From contig WNKP01000001.1 in NCBI GenBank assembly GCA_009797885.1, positions 1 to 64,000 of the forward strand: 64,000 bases of DNA. The letters run 5' to 3'. The notes under the pieces were generated by a model. The model saw nothing but the letters and a program-made list of their open reading frames with translations, made no database searches and was not told the origin of the DNA. This document shows, in pieces, positions 9,546-19,962 of this stretch (positions are counted from its first letter, which is position 1; each line of letters begins with the position of its first letter). Position numbers and translations under genes: made by a program. The DNA comes from Flavobacteriaceae bacterium GF1. GTDB lineage: Bacteria; Bacteroidota; Bacteroidia; Flavobacteriales; Flavobacteriaceae.

Positions 9546-10856
9546 TTATAATCCTAAATTAATTATGGCTTCATCGTCCTTATCATAATGATACGCTCGC
9601 CAAAAGAATCCAGATGTTGTATAGCGCCATACTACCTCACCATCATTTGTCACTTCCCAAAAACCAAAATCACCTTCAGTAATTAATCTGTTACCATTGG
9701 GGAGCAAATCTACACCTGACACTTTACCTGAGTATAAATTTTCATCAGTAAAACTCCAGATGACCTCAGGTTCGTTGTCAGCGTTTTTCAAAATGGCCAA
9801 TTGTTCTGGTAGTTTAAGCTCATATGCAGTAGATTGTTCAATCGAATTCCCGTTCACATATACCAAAATATTCCCTTTTTTGTTTCCATCCAAAAGATTG
9901 GGGTGATGGTTTCTATCGAACCTTACTTTCCCATTGGGGTTATCATAGGTTTTAGGATTACCAAACCGATACACTAAATCACCTCCTACACCAAAGTTGC
10001 CGCCAGAACTTGTACTTGCTTGCTCGGAAGTAGTACTATGGTCGATTACCCAGATTTCATTGTAAAAATTTGCGCTCAAATAAATTAAATCTGTTTCGGG
10101 ATCGTAATCAATACCGTTAGCATGACTAATGTCTTCAGGTGTATTAGGATTTGCGGCATAATTAATATCGATCTTATTGAAATTATCATTAACATTACCA
10201 TAATTGGCTTTGGTATCATCAAAATCTTGAACGAGGTGATCCCACATATGCCATTCCCATACAATTTCATTTGTTTGGGGATCAATCTCCTTTACACCGT
10301 CATAAATTACCTCTGATTCAAGTGAATAGCCCGCAGCAACAGCTTCTTGCATTGATTTTCTTTCCCAGGTCATAAATAAAATATTTCCATTGGGTAGCAT
10401 TAAGGCATCATGATGGGATATGTAATCTTCTGAAGAGTATTCATAACTCCAGTCAATATTTCCATCCCTGTCCAAGATTGCTATTAATCCGCCATAGCCC
10501 CCAATTAAAATTGACGGAGTTTCTGATTCCAACATGGCCAATAATTTGCCGTTGGACATTAAATGCACGTCATTGCCAAGTTTTTTCCCCTTTAAGTTCC
10601 ACTCATGAATAATAGAAACATCTTTATCCATAATATAGACCCTATCCGCACCAGGATTGTTAACTAGAATATAACCATCGTAAATTTTATCTGCATCAAA
10701 TATTTCCAGTCCTTCGGGCAGAACAGCTTCTATTTCTTCATCTTCATCTTCATTTTCATCTTCTTCTATATTTTCAGAAGAACAGGCTGTTGGAATAATT
10801 ATTAGGCAACAAAAGGTAAATATTAGACTTATTTTTTTTAAAAGATTCTTTTTCAT
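9546..10856 (-). CDS. arylsulfotransferase (ASST)-like lipoprotein
   Basis: A 436-residue lipoprotein (lipobox IIPTAC, followed by an extremely acidic linker of about 18 Glu/Asp/Asn). The rest is a beta-propeller with repeated Asp-x-Asp-Gly-x-Ile/Val-x-Trp blades (LDRDGNIDWSYEY, IVWEWHMWDHL, VTNDGEVVWRY) and the histidine-bearing motifs SHHDALMLPNGN, SHANGIDYD and RNHHPNLL expected in the aryl-sulfate sulfotransferase family, which transfers sulfate between phenolic donors and acceptors through a histidine intermediate. The start is the ATG at 10856; the frame also has a TTG 18 bases upstream. It follows the SusC/SusD operon after a strong terminator. Acceptor is unknown, and family members in Bacteroidota are poorly characterised. 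Confidence 0.75.
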   Translation of the reverse strand: MKKNLLKKISLIFTFCCLIIIPTACSSENIEEDENEDEDEEIEAVLPEGLEIFDADKIYDGYILVNNPGADRVYIMDKDVSIIHEWNLKGKKLGNDVHLMSNGKLLAMLESETPSILIGGYGGLIAILDRDGNIDWSYEYSSEDYISHHDALMLPNGNILFMTWERKSMQEAVAAGYSLESEVIYDGVKEIDPQTNEIVWEWHMWDHLVQDFDDTKANYGNVNDNFNKIDINYAANPNTPEDISHANGIDYDPETDLIYLSANFYNEIWVIDHSTTSEQASTSSGGNFGVGGDLVYRFGNPKTYDNPNGKVRFDRNHHPNLLDGNKKGNILVYVNGNSIEQSTAYELKLPEQLAILKNADNEPEVIWSFTDENLYSGKVSGVDLLPNGNRLITEGDFGFWEVTNDGEVVWRYTTSGFFWRAYHYDKDDEAIINLGL

Positions 10857-11084
10857 CAACAATTTCTTTTCCAAAAAAGTGTTAAAACGCTACTAACAAC
10901 AAACTACTGGTAATTGTTACGTATACTTTCCGGCAAACCTTTCTAAATGAAAATGGTAAGTACCGTACTAAATTCCCCATATGACTCATTTTTCTAGATA
11001 AAAGGAGAGCGAGTGCCTACAAAGTATTTTAACCGATTCATTATAAGCGTATTTGAGAATAGTTTCCTCAATACCTCTACGAAC

Positions 11085-11130
11085 AAAAAAAAGGGGATGC
11101 CTTGGACCTTTTAAGACACCCCTTTTTTTT
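11085..11130 (-). terminator. terminator of the SusC/SusD/lipoprotein operon
   Basis: A 12-bp stem of A8G4 pairing with C4T8 (11085-11096 with 11119-11130) encloses a 22-base loop, leaving a run of U in the leftward transcript 16 bp after the lipoprotein stop. It works in either direction by sequence, but only the leftward operon needs it. Confidence 0.8.
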
Positions 11131-11146
11131 GAATTAAATTCTAAAA

Positions 11147-11872
11147 TTAATTGGTGTCAAAATCAGTTGATACCTGTGATCCAAAATTACCTCCACCAGT
11201 AACTTTTGTTACACCCTCCACAGCAAGGGTAAAGGACCCATTGTTTGGATAACTTAAACCATCACCAAAGCTATCATTAACTTCAAGAGTATAGTCTCTT
11301 CCTGCACAAAGCATAAAACTTTCAGAGGCATTTGCCTGTCCATCTGCATAAGGTCCTCCAGATTCGACAACGCTGCCAAGTACATCTAAGACAGACCAAG
11401 TAATTTCGCTGCCAAAACCATCGAAAGCAAAATCCAATGTAGCCATAACCTCGCTGCATTCTTGCACATAAGAAATAGTAGAAGATTCGCCACTAAATAG
11501 CCCTTCTTCATCAGCAAAACTTAAACTCAATGTATTTACACCTACACCTAAATCTACATCAGACAAAGTTGCTGTAACTGTACCTTCTTGAGACCCTGCT
11601 GGCACTGTTATCGTGTTTGGGAAGCTGTAAGATCCCGCAGCAGCAGCACTGTCATCAATAACGATAGTAAAAGCCCTATCTGCGTTGGTTGTATTCGCTG
11701 TCAAAATAGTCACATCTACTGAGGCACTACCACCAATAGGAACTGTAGCGGAAAAATCCTGACTTGAAAAAGCCACATAATTAATGTTATTGTTGGGTGT
11801 GCCTTCTTCTTCGCAGCTATAAAAAGCTAATGATAAGAAGACACCTAAGAAAATAGAATATATACTTTTCAT
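11147..11872 (-). CDS. SusCD-associated lipoprotein, two beta domains
   Basis: The 241-residue lipoprotein has a lipobox (LAFYSC) and an acidic start. Residues about 30-125 form a beta-sandwich with pattern like the N-terminal domains of BT_3987/DUF1735-type or Calx-beta proteins (VTILTANTTNADRAFTIVID, then TITVPAGSQEGTVTATLSD). Residues about 137-241 (from a Cys in YVQEC to a Cys in FMLCAGRDYTLEV, then DSFGDGLSYPNNGSF and a GGNFGSQ motif) match a domain frequently appended to secreted flavobacterial proteins. It starts 12 bp after the SusD stop, so it is the third gene of the operon and is likely a surface glycan- or ligand-binding partner. Confidence 0.65.
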   Translation of the reverse strand: MKSIYSIFLGVFLSLAFYSCEEEGTPNNNINYVAFSSQDFSATVPIGGSASVDVTILTANTTNADRAFTIVIDDSAAAAGSYSFPNTITVPAGSQEGTVTATLSDVDLGVGVNTLSLSFADEEGLFSGESSTISYVQECSEVMATLDFAFDGFGSEITWSVLDVLGSVVESGGPYADGQANASESFMLCAGRDYTLEVNDSFGDGLSYPNNGSFTLAVEGVTKVTGGGNFGSQVSTDFDTN

Positions 11873-11884
11873 AATCTAATTTTT

Positions 11885-13360
11885 TTATTGATTCTGATCA
11901 GCTGGACCAAGATTGGGATTAGAATTCAGCTCACCCTGAGGAATTTGAAGTTTGAAAAAGTCTCCTCCTGCTTCAATGTCAATTAAACCAAATGATCTAT
12001 GATTGGATCCAGGGCCAGAACGGTCAAGAGGTAAATTGAAGCGCTTAAGATCAAACCAGGAAACTCCTTCGCCCCATAGTTCTATTCTTCTTTGCAAAAA
12101 CACTTCGTTTACCAGATCCATTCCGGTATTGGTTGATCTCACATATCCGGGATCTCTATTGCTGACCAACTCAAATAGCACATCAGCTGCGGTAGCATCT
12201 CCCAATCTTGCCTTTGCTTCAGCTTCAATCAAATACATTTCAGCAGATCTCATATAAGAGTAGTCTCCCTCAAAAAATGTGTCATCAATAAACTTAACAT
12301 TGGCGTAACCTATATAGCCTTCGGACTCTGGGAAATTCGGATTGCCATCTACAGGATCTATCCATGCATCCCTTCTTAAGTCTGTGAGTGGAATTTGTTC
12401 GTATAATCTGGCATCGATCATTTTAAATCCAAATCCAAATCCAATACCCCCATATCCACCATTTGTACTGTCAAAATGTGAGAAAAATGATATAAAAGTA
12501 GTAGATGTCAAGTTGTCAATATCGGCTCCCCACATCCATTCAACATTATTTATATCGTCAAAACCATCGACGGCATATTGTTCTCCTGGCATCAATGAAT
12601 AGGCAGATCTCGCCGCTGCAGCATTAGTTGCAGCCCCTAGCCAGTTGCCTGTTTCCAAATAAACATTGGCGAGAATGCCTTGGGCAACACTTTGGTCTAT
12701 TTCTTGTTTAGTCTCCCTTGAATAACCATTAAGTAATGTGACGGCTGATTCCAAGCCAGGGATAATCACATCATAAACATCTTGAACCGTACCTCTTGGT
12801 TTGCCATCAAAGTCTATGCGATCAGGAATAGGTACCCCTGGAGAACCTTCGTTACCAATGTAGGTGTCAGAATAAAATCTAACCAAATTGAATAATGACC
12901 AAGACCTTATGGCCAATGCCTGACCCAAAAGGGCATCTTCATCAACACTACGATCTGCCTTGTCTTCTAGACCATTAATAATACTATTGGCATCCGCAAT
13001 AGCCGTATAGTAAGTATTCCAAACTATATTGGTTCTATTACTGGTTTGTTGCCTGCCATTATAGTTGTAAATAAAAATATACCAGTTAAAATTATTGAGA
13101 ACTATATCCTGACCAAGCATATCGCAAATTGCCATCATGCCCTTATGGCCATAATCCAAATCAACCCTAGTGGGATTCCCGACACCAGTAGACCTCAAAT
13201 TGGCATAGATACCCCTTAGGATACCCTGATTAGCGGCAGGAGTAGCAGCTACTTGCTCCGCCGATATTGAATTTGCCGGCACCGTATCTAAAAAGTCTTC
13301 TTCACAACCGTAAAGACCAACTATCAGGGTTAGTGTTAATAAAAATTTAAACTTTTTCAT
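11885..13360 (-). CDS. susD: RagB/SusD family outer-membrane lipoprotein
   Basis: A 491-residue lipoprotein (lipobox IVGLYGC near residue 19, then EEDFLDTVPANSIS, the usual SusD opening). Family hallmarks are visible in order: ALAIRSWSLFNLVRFYSD around residue 150, VIIPGLESAVTLLN, an MRSAEMYLIEAEAKARLGD segment near residue 370 and a QRRIELWGEGVSWFDLKRF motif near residue 425. SusD proteins sit on the cell surface as lids of their SusC partner and bind the incoming ligand. It starts 6 bp after SusC. A degraded relative of its C-terminus lies at 9022-9324. Confidence 0.93.
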   Translation of the reverse strand: MKKFKFLLTLTLIVGLYGCEEDFLDTVPANSISAEQVAATPAANQGILRGIYANLRSTGVGNPTRVDLDYGHKGMMAICDMLGQDIVLNNFNWYIFIYNYNGRQQTSNRTNIVWNTYYTAIADANSIINGLEDKADRSVDEDALLGQALAIRSWSLFNLVRFYSDTYIGNEGSPGVPIPDRIDFDGKPRGTVQDVYDVIIPGLESAVTLLNGYSRETKQEIDQSVAQGILANVYLETGNWLGAATNAAAARSAYSLMPGEQYAVDGFDDINNVEWMWGADIDNLTSTTFISFFSHFDSTNGGYGGIGFGFGFKMIDARLYEQIPLTDLRRDAWIDPVDGNPNFPESEGYIGYANVKFIDDTFFEGDYSYMRSAEMYLIEAEAKARLGDATAADVLFELVSNRDPGYVRSTNTGMDLVNEVFLQRRIELWGEGVSWFDLKRFNLPLDRSGPGSNHRSFGLIDIEAGGDFFKLQIPQGELNSNPNLGPADQNQ

Positions 13361-13366
13361 GATTTT

Positions 13367-16300
13367 TTAAAAATTAAGTGTTAGACCAAGAGATGTTGTT
13401 CTTGCCAGACCAAATTCATTTATCGCATTACCTGTTATACTTAGCCTCGGATCGTAGCCCTGTCTTGCCTTGGACCATAAGAACACATTATTACCAGTCG
13501 CATAAATCTTCAGACCGCTAATACCCAATTTATCTATAATTTTTCTATTAAAATTGTATGTTAGGGTTACATTTTGCAAGTTTAAGTATGAAGCATCAAC
13601 TAAGAAAAACGTCGAAGTTCCTGCTTGATTAATGTCGTTGATATCCAACCTGGGTATTAATGCAGTTCTGTTTTCAGGTGTCCAGGACTTGAATACATCA
13701 TTGTGGAAGTTGTCTCCCGCAGATGTGGTACTTAAGAGGTTTTGGTATACCCCATCATAGCCATAGCCCCCTATTTGGTAAGCAAAATTGACCCCAAGAG
13801 AGAAATTCTTATACGAAATGTTGGTAAAAAAACCACCATAAACATCAGGAAGGGCACTTTTACCGACAAAATTTTCTGTGGCGTTGACCCTATCATTGGA
13901 GACTACCCTTTCGCCTGTTGGTTCGCCATTATCGTCCAAGACATCGGTAAACCATAAACCATCTCCATTACCGGGGTCTACACCAGCCCATTCACGCATG
14001 AAATAATCATACCTTGACCTCCCTTCTTCCAATCTAAAGAGTCCATCGTCTATAAACTCTTCTGGCAGTGAGGTAATTTCATTTTTAACATGGGTACCAT
14101 TAATTCCAAAGGATAATTGAAAATCCTTGCTCCTAACCAAATCTGCACTAATTTCAACCTCAATACCTTTATTATCCATATCTCCCACATTAGCTGGTTT
14201 GGTACCTACCCCATCACTTTGTGCCAAGGGCTCAAAGAACAGTAGGTCTTCTACAGCTCTCACAAAATATTCAGCATTAATGGTTAATCTATTTTCGAAT
14301 AGTCCTAATTCAATACCTGCGTTTATGTTTGTTGAGGTCTCCCACACCAAATCTTCATTCCCCAATTGGAAGAATGAGATACCTGGCACATTTCCCCCTG
14401 CGTTAATGATATCAAATTGATCGGTGTATGCAAAATAGTTTCTATTGTCCGTATCACCTACTATTGTTCTGTTATCTTCATAAAGTATGGCATCATTACC
14501 CTGTTGACCAAAACTTGCTTTTAACCTGAAGACATTGATCCAAGGTACATCTAAGAAATTCTCTTTATGCACCGACCAAGCAGCTCCTAAACCATAAAAA
14601 TTACCCCATCTATTATCTGGAGCGAAAACTGAAGATCCATCCCTTCTAAAACTTGCATTGATGAAATATTTATCGTCAAAGTCATAGGTGAGGCGAGAAA
14701 AATAACCTTCAACCGTGTAATCTTTTTGGTAACCTGTTAAAAATTGAATGTTTACCCCATTATTTAACACATCCAACCCTTCAACAACGGTTTCAGTGAC
14801 CTGACCTGCCATTAGCCTAAAGTTGAAATCATTACTTTCATGGCCCAACAATACGGATAAGGTATGTCTGCCGAAATCTTTATTCCAATTCAAAAGTTGC
14901 TGATTGGCAACTGTTAGCCCTCTGTTTGATCTGGTAGTAATTCTTCCATTAGCCTCCAAAGCATCACCGCCTACTGGGGTTGCATATCTTGAAATATTTG
15001 CTAAAGTTAAATCAGCGGATATGTTATATGTGAATTCAAAATCCTTTAAGAACTTAAAGGAAGCACTAAATCTACCGGAAAAGTTGTCTGAAACATTATC
15101 GTTTACATCCAATTGAGCAGTACCCACAGGATTTGAATTGGATTTGAAACTTGGCCTAACACCTGGCGCACCACCAGTTCCCAGACCAAAATCAAAAATT
15201 CTGTTTCCGTCTGCATCCAATATTAGGTTACCATTGGCATCACGACTGTATACAGGATATATAGGAGCTGTACCTCGTGCCCAACCAGCAATGTTACTAA
15301 CGTTTCCAGACGTAAATCCACCTAAAGGATTATCAGCAACGGTATTGGAGTAGTTCATTCCAGCACTTATTTTTAACCATTCTTTTGGTCTGAACTCTGT
15401 ATTTAACCTTGCTGTGACACGTTCGAAGCCTGAATTGACGATAATGCCTTCATCATCTAAATGACCTACGGAGAAGAAGGTGCTCATTTTTTCATTGTTG
15501 AACCTCATGCTCAGATAGTTTTCCTCTCTAAGACCAGTTATGTAAGATTCGTCAAGCCAACTATCTTGATACAACAAAGTTGCACCAGGACTTATTCTTC
15601 CTGTAAGAGGGTCAATTATTTCACCTTCGGGAACGTTAAAGCTGTTGTAACCAAGAGGGAAAGCAGGATTTGTCACAATATTTGCGGCTGCAGCTTGAGC
15701 GGCATCAGCAAGTGAAGCACCATTGTTTATCAAATCAAGCCTGGTTCTGTCAAAAACTGCCTCATAGTAACGTCCTGAATCTAAAATGATATCGTATTCA
15801 GGGACAGCCCTTGAATTGAAACCAATTTTAGTGTCAAAAGTTACTTCCAATCTATCACTGGTACCTTGTTTTGTTGTAATAATAATAACACCGTTTGCAC
15901 CCCTACTCCCATAAAGGGCATTGGCCGATGCATCTTTTAAAAAGGTCATCGACGCAATATCTTGGGGGTTGATGGCATTTAGATTCCCATTAAATACAAC
16001 CCCGTCCACAACATATAAAGGAGCACTTGAGGAGTTGATTGAACCTATACCCCTAAATCTAACGGTAGGGTCGGCACCCGGAGCACCAGATTGATTGATT
16101 ATCTGGACACCTGCAACTTGACCTACAAGGCCTTGAACCACTGATGGCGTAGGAATATCGGCTAAAGTTTCACTTTTAATCGTAGTTACCGAACCCGTAA
16201 TTTCCTCTTTCTTTTGGGTACCATAAGCTACCACAATTACTTCCTCCAAAGCCTGTGCATCCTCCTCCATTTGGACATTTATAGTGTTCCCACTGCCAAC

Positions 16301-16552
16301 CGTCCTATTAACGGTAGCCTGTCCAATGTAGGTGAATCGAAGTACTTGACCTTGACTGGCAGTAATGGAGTAATTACCGTCAAAATCCGTTTGTGTTCCA
16401 CTCGTGGTTCCCACCACAACAATGGAAACACCAGGCAAAGGGAGACCATCTTGGTCGGTCACATTACCCGAAATTGTTTTCTCTTGAGCAAAAGAGAAAG
16501 ACATAGTCAACACCAAAAACGGTGTTAACATCCAAGTTAACATTGATTTCAT
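13367..16552 (-). CDS. susC: SusC/RagA family TonB-linked outer-membrane protein
   Basis: A 1061-residue receptor with signal peptide (ending FSFAQE), carboxypeptidase-regulatory-like domain (about 27-100, with QDGLPLPGVSIVVVGT and TDFDGNYSI), the TonB box region EEVIVVAYGTQKKEEITGS, a plug with SSAPLYVVDGV and NALYGSRGANGVIIITTKQG, and a barrel ending in aromatic LTLNF. These are diagnostic of SusC transporters, which import oligosaccharides or peptides with SusD. No glycoside hydrolase or sulfatase lies in this operon, so the substrate is open; the nearby arylsulfotransferase is the only enzymatic hint. No clear TAnnTTTG promoter was found in the 16553-16763 upstream region. Confidence 0.93.
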   Translation of the reverse strand: MKSMLTWMLTPFLVLTMSFSFAQEKTISGNVTDQDGLPLPGVSIVVVGTTSGTQTDFDGNYSITASQGQVLRFTYIGQATVNRTVGSGNTINVQMEEDAQALEEVIVVAYGTQKKEEITGSVTTIKSETLADIPTPSVVQGLVGQVAGVQIINQSGAPGADPTVRFRGIGSINSSSAPLYVVDGVVFNGNLNAINPQDIASMTFLKDASANALYGSRGANGVIIITTKQGTSDRLEVTFDTKIGFNSRAVPEYDIILDSGRYYEAVFDRTRLDLINNGASLADAAQAAAANIVTNPAFPLGYNSFNVPEGEIIDPLTGRISPGATLLYQDSWLDESYITGLREENYLSMRFNNEKMSTFFSVGHLDDEGIIVNSGFERVTARLNTEFRPKEWLKISAGMNYSNTVADNPLGGFTSGNVSNIAGWARGTAPIYPVYSRDANGNLILDADGNRIFDFGLGTGGAPGVRPSFKSNSNPVGTAQLDVNDNVSDNFSGRFSASFKFLKDFEFTYNISADLTLANISRYATPVGGDALEANGRITTRSNRGLTVANQQLLNWNKDFGRHTLSVLLGHESNDFNFRLMAGQVTETVVEGLDVLNNGVNIQFLTGYQKDYTVEGYFSRLTYDFDDKYFINASFRRDGSSVFAPDNRWGNFYGLGAAWSVHKENFLDVPWINVFRLKASFGQQGNDAILYEDNRTIVGDTDNRNYFAYTDQFDIINAGGNVPGISFFQLGNEDLVWETSTNINAGIELGLFENRLTINAEYFVRAVEDLLFFEPLAQSDGVGTKPANVGDMDNKGIEVEISADLVRSKDFQLSFGINGTHVKNEITSLPEEFIDDGLFRLEEGRSRYDYFMREWAGVDPGNGDGLWFTDVLDDNGEPTGERVVSNDRVNATENFVGKSALPDVYGGFFTNISYKNFSLGVNFAYQIGGYGYDGVYQNLLSTTSAGDNFHNDVFKSWTPENRTALIPRLDINDINQAGTSTFFLVDASYLNLQNVTLTYNFNRKIIDKLGISGLKIYATGNNVFLWSKARQGYDPRLSITGNAINEFGLARTTSLGLTLNF

Positions 16553-16763
16553 TTAAAGATTATTTGAATTAGCGTCTCCAAAAATGATAATAAATTGTTA
16601 ATATTCCAAAACTTAAAAGGGGCTCACCCCATTCAATGTTAATTTTAATCCAATAATTATTGATAATTCGTGCTAATGATCCTTTTTTAGTAAAATCGTT
16701 AATTTTTTAACATATTGGATTATCGTTATCCAATGAATTTATGACCACCCTTAAAGTTTTTGA

Positions 16764-17363
16764 ATGCTAAAAAAATATAGGTTTCCCAATACATTGGCCG
16801 GAACGGATGAAGCTGGTCGGGGCTGTTTGGCGGGTCCGGTCACTGCTGCATCCATTATCTTGCCAAAGGATTTTGAACATACATCGCTGAACGATTCCAA
16901 ACAGCTTTCGGAAAAAATCCGTGACCAATTAAGGCCCATTTTGGAAGAAGGAGCCATTTCTTATGGAATCGCCCACGTCCATGAAGAAGAAATCGATTCC
17001 ATAAACATTTTAAATGCTTCCATATTGGCCATGCATCGTTCTTTACAGCAACTCACCGAGGAACCTGAGTTTATTTTGGTCGATGGAAATCGGTTCAAAC
17101 CCTATAATAGTGTCGCACACAGTTGTATTGTAAAAGGCGACTCCAAATTCATCAGTATTGCCGCCGCATCAATATTGGCTAAAACACATAGGGATGCCTA
17201 TATGGCCAAAATCCACGAAGAATTCCCTATGTACAATTGGATACGGAACAAAGGATACCCTACAAAGGAACATAGGCAAGCCATACGGGAACACGGCTTA
17301 ACAAAATACCACCGTAAAAGCTTTAAACAGCTACCTGAACAATTGACTTTAGAGTTTGGGTAA
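16764..17363 (+). CDS. rnhB: ribonuclease HII
   Basis: A 199-residue protein with the RNase HII signature GTDEAGRG (Asp15, Glu16), ILVDGN (Asp107) and KTHRD (Asp144), the four metal-binding acidic residues. It removes RNA from RNA/DNA hybrids and misincorporated ribonucleotides. Length matches the family. It diverges from SusC with about 210 bp between them and is followed after 30 bp by an envelope lipoprotein. Confidence 0.96.
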   Translation: MLKKYRFPNTLAGTDEAGRGCLAGPVTAASIILPKDFEHTSLNDSKQLSEKIRDQLRPILEEGAISYGIAHVHEEEIDSINILNASILAMHRSLQQLTEEPEFILVDGNRFKPYNSVAHSCIVKGDSKFISIAAASILAKTHRDAYMAKIHEEFPMYNWIRNKGYPTKEHRQAIREHGLTKYHRKSFKQLPEQLTLEFG

Positions 17364-17369
17364 AGGCTG

Positions 17370-17377
17370 TAACTTTG
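17370..17377 (+). promoter_or_regulatory. -7 element upstream of the 17394 lipoprotein gene
   Basis: TAACTTTG is a perfect TAnnTTTG lying 16 bp before the ATG. The candidate TTG boxes upstream are 12 or 24 bp away, so the -33 element is not convincing. The gene may be both co-transcribed with rnhB and driven from here. Confidence 0.4.
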
Positions 17378-17393
17378 TGCTAAAGTCCTTTGC

Positions 17394-19847
17394 ATGAAAT
17401 TCAGCATCTTACTGGTTTTTCTACTTATCCTCTCGTGTACCATTGAAAAGAAGGAAACGGAATCCGACCTGAACTACTTTCCACCCAACGCAACGGTATT
17501 CATAAAAATTAACCATCCCGATAGTTTTAGGAGCGAACTAAAAAACAATGGTTTTATCAATAAGATGGAGGCCACGTCCCTTTTTGCTTCCATCAGAAAA
17601 AAAATGGATGCCCTGGATTTTACCAAAATTGGGCAAAACTCAATTTTAGCATTTTACCCGGTTGGGAAAGACAATCATGAGTTTATCCTACTTCAGGCAT
17701 TGGACTCGGTTCCATTGAATTTGGAGCGTTACACCGAACGGAAAGTAGAGACCCTTAGCTATGAAAATCAACAAATCACCACATATCAACTCGATGATAG
17801 CACGTTCTATGCCGTGGTCATTGATGGCAAATCCATAGTGGGTTCCTCCCAATTGCTTTTGGAAAATGTCATCCGAACAAAAGGTGAAAACCAAATTCCG
17901 AAAGCCCTCGAAAGACTGTTCCAAACAGCGAACACGGTTAAATCGGCATCACTCTTTTTCAATATGCAGACCAACTCCCTGCTTTCTTCGGAACTTAAGA
18001 CGTTGGGTGAAGCCAACATTGGTATTTTTGCAGATTGGGTTTCAACGGATTTCACCACACAACAGGGGGATTTACTGCTCAGTGGAGTGGCCGTCGCCAA
18101 TGATTCCACCAAAAAATTCATCAATTTGTTCAAGGGTACTTCCCCCCTGATTGATCGAACGGCCTCCATAGCTCCACAGAATGCATTTGCCATAGCCAGT
18201 TTTTCCTTTAATGACCATGAGGCGTTCCTCAATAACCAAAAGGATTTTTTGGATGTTGTCTCCCTTAAAAAAGATATGACCTTAAACATTGAGGAAGTGG
18301 GCGTAATTTATCTTACTACTGGGAAGGCGGTGGTGGTGCATGCTATAGATGACGAGGGCTTAAACCCAATTCTTGAAAGTGCAAAGGTGAATGCCACTAG
18401 CTATCAGGGAAGTGAGATATGGCGATTAAATGACAATAAATTCGTGGAAGATTTGTTCAGCCCGCTCACAAAAAAGTTCAAATCAAACTTTTATACGGTA
18501 TTTGAGAACGCCCATATTTTTGCCACGGACCTAAGTGCTTTGCAGAATATAATTGCAAACAAACGAAGTGGTTTCACCTTTGATAAAGGAAGTGTGTACA
18601 AAGAAGTGAAATCCCAAATTGGCAGTGAATCTTCGCTACTCTTCATTTCTGGGGAAAAAGGGTTGAACCATTTCCTGGGGCAACACTTCAATCCAAATTT
18701 GGCAAAGGAACTTAAAGCAGAAAACTTGGAAAAAATGGGGTTTGCCGCACAATTGATAACCGATGGGGATTTTTCACATTTCAATGTGTTGGTGACCAAA
18801 ATCCAAAACGAGCCCACCAACAAATCCGTAGCTCCAATTTTCAATTTGGAACTGGACAGTGACCTGGTTACCGACCCTCATTTTGTAAAGAACCATAGAA
18901 CCAATAAGCATGAGGTTGTTGTACAGGACCAGGACAACTATCTGTATCTTATTTCCACAGCAGGCAAGGTTTTGTGGAAAAAACAATTGGAGGGAAAAAT
19001 CCAGGGAAGGATCCATCAGGTGGATATTTATAAAAATGGAAAGCTGCAACTTGCTTTTTGTACCAATAACCAATTTTTGATCCTTGACAGAAACGGAGAG
19101 GAAGTTGCCCCTTTCAACAAGAAATTTGAAGGAGGCAACCTTAATCCATTGGCGGTATTCGATTATGAAAGCAACAGAAATTACCGATTTGTGGTGACCC
19201 AGGGCAAAAAGGTATTTATGTACAACAGTACAGGGGACATTGTATCCGGATTCACCTATACCGAAGCTGAAAGTCCCATCATTTCCAACCCAAAGCATTT
19301 TAGGATGGGGAAAAAGGATTATTTGGCATTTCAATTGGAAAATGGCCAATTAAAAATCCTGCATCGTGCGGGAGGCAATCGTATTACCGTAAATAGGAAC
19401 ATTGCGTTTTCTGACAATGACGTCTTCCTGTATAAGAACAAGTTCTCCATAACGGATAAAAAAGGGGTATTGCATCAGGTGGACGTCAAAGGGAAATTAG
19501 CTGCGACCAAATTCAATTTAGGGGAAAATCACGGGATGTTCGCCACTAGCAAAACCTTGGTATTCATGGATGACAATATTTTGAACATTAAAGGAAAGAA
19601 AGTGGAGTTGGAACTTGGTGTATATACCAAACCCAAAATTTTCTATATCAATGATAAAATATATGTGGCCGTAACGGACCTACAAAACCAAAAAATCCAT
19701 TTATACGATAGTCAGGCGAAGCCCATCCCAAATTTTCCGGTATATGGAAATTCAGTGGTTGACATTATTGATATGGACAACGACAAAAAATTGGAGTTGG
19801 TGGCCAAAGACCAGGAAAATTCCATTATCGTATATACCCTGAATTAA
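17394..19847 (+). CDS. large lipoprotein with C-terminal beta-propeller
   Basis: An 817-residue lipoprotein (lipobox LLILSC at residues 10-15). The N-terminal half (about 20-480) is a mixed alpha/beta region with weak resemblance to DUF3352-type periplasmic proteins (FFPPNATVFIKINHPDSF-like start). The C-terminal third consists of repeated short blades (DQDNYLYLISTAGKVLWKKQ, then FLILDRNGEEVAPF, VFMYNSTGDIVSGF, IHLYDSQAKPIPNF) typical of PQQ/YVTN-like propellers, ending with DNDKKLELVAKDQENSIIVY. It is next to rnhB, an arrangement I associate with Flavobacteriaceae, but no function is established. Probably a periplasmic or outer-membrane binding protein. Confidence 0.6.
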   Translation: MKFSILLVFLLILSCTIEKKETESDLNYFPPNATVFIKINHPDSFRSELKNNGFINKMEATSLFASIRKKMDALDFTKIGQNSILAFYPVGKDNHEFILLQALDSVPLNLERYTERKVETLSYENQQITTYQLDDSTFYAVVIDGKSIVGSSQLLLENVIRTKGENQIPKALERLFQTANTVKSASLFFNMQTNSLLSSELKTLGEANIGIFADWVSTDFTTQQGDLLLSGVAVANDSTKKFINLFKGTSPLIDRTASIAPQNAFAIASFSFNDHEAFLNNQKDFLDVVSLKKDMTLNIEEVGVIYLTTGKAVVVHAIDDEGLNPILESAKVNATSYQGSEIWRLNDNKFVEDLFSPLTKKFKSNFYTVFENAHIFATDLSALQNIIANKRSGFTFDKGSVYKEVKSQIGSESSLLFISGEKGLNHFLGQHFNPNLAKELKAENLEKMGFAAQLITDGDFSHFNVLVTKIQNEPTNKSVAPIFNLELDSDLVTDPHFVKNHRTNKHEVVVQDQDNYLYLISTAGKVLWKKQLEGKIQGRIHQVDIYKNGKLQLAFCTNNQFLILDRNGEEVAPFNKKFEGGNLNPLAVFDYESNRNYRFVVTQGKKVFMYNSTGDIVSGFTYTEAESPIISNPKHFRMGKKDYLAFQLENGQLKILHRAGGNRITVNRNIAFSDNDVFLYKNKFSITDKKGVLHQVDVKGKLAATKFNLGENHGMFATSKTLVFMDDNILNIKGKKVELELGVYTKPKIFYINDKIYVAVTDLQNQKIHLYDSQAKPIPNFPVYGNSVVDIIDMDNDKKLELVAKDQENSIIVYTLN

Positions 19848-19962
19848 CTTCCTTTCACACAAAATTTAATGTAAACGATACATTCACAGCCTGTTCGATT
19901 TTCATTTTTTTATACTTTGAGTTGCCTAAATCCTTAGGCCAATCATTAAAACACCTAAGAAA

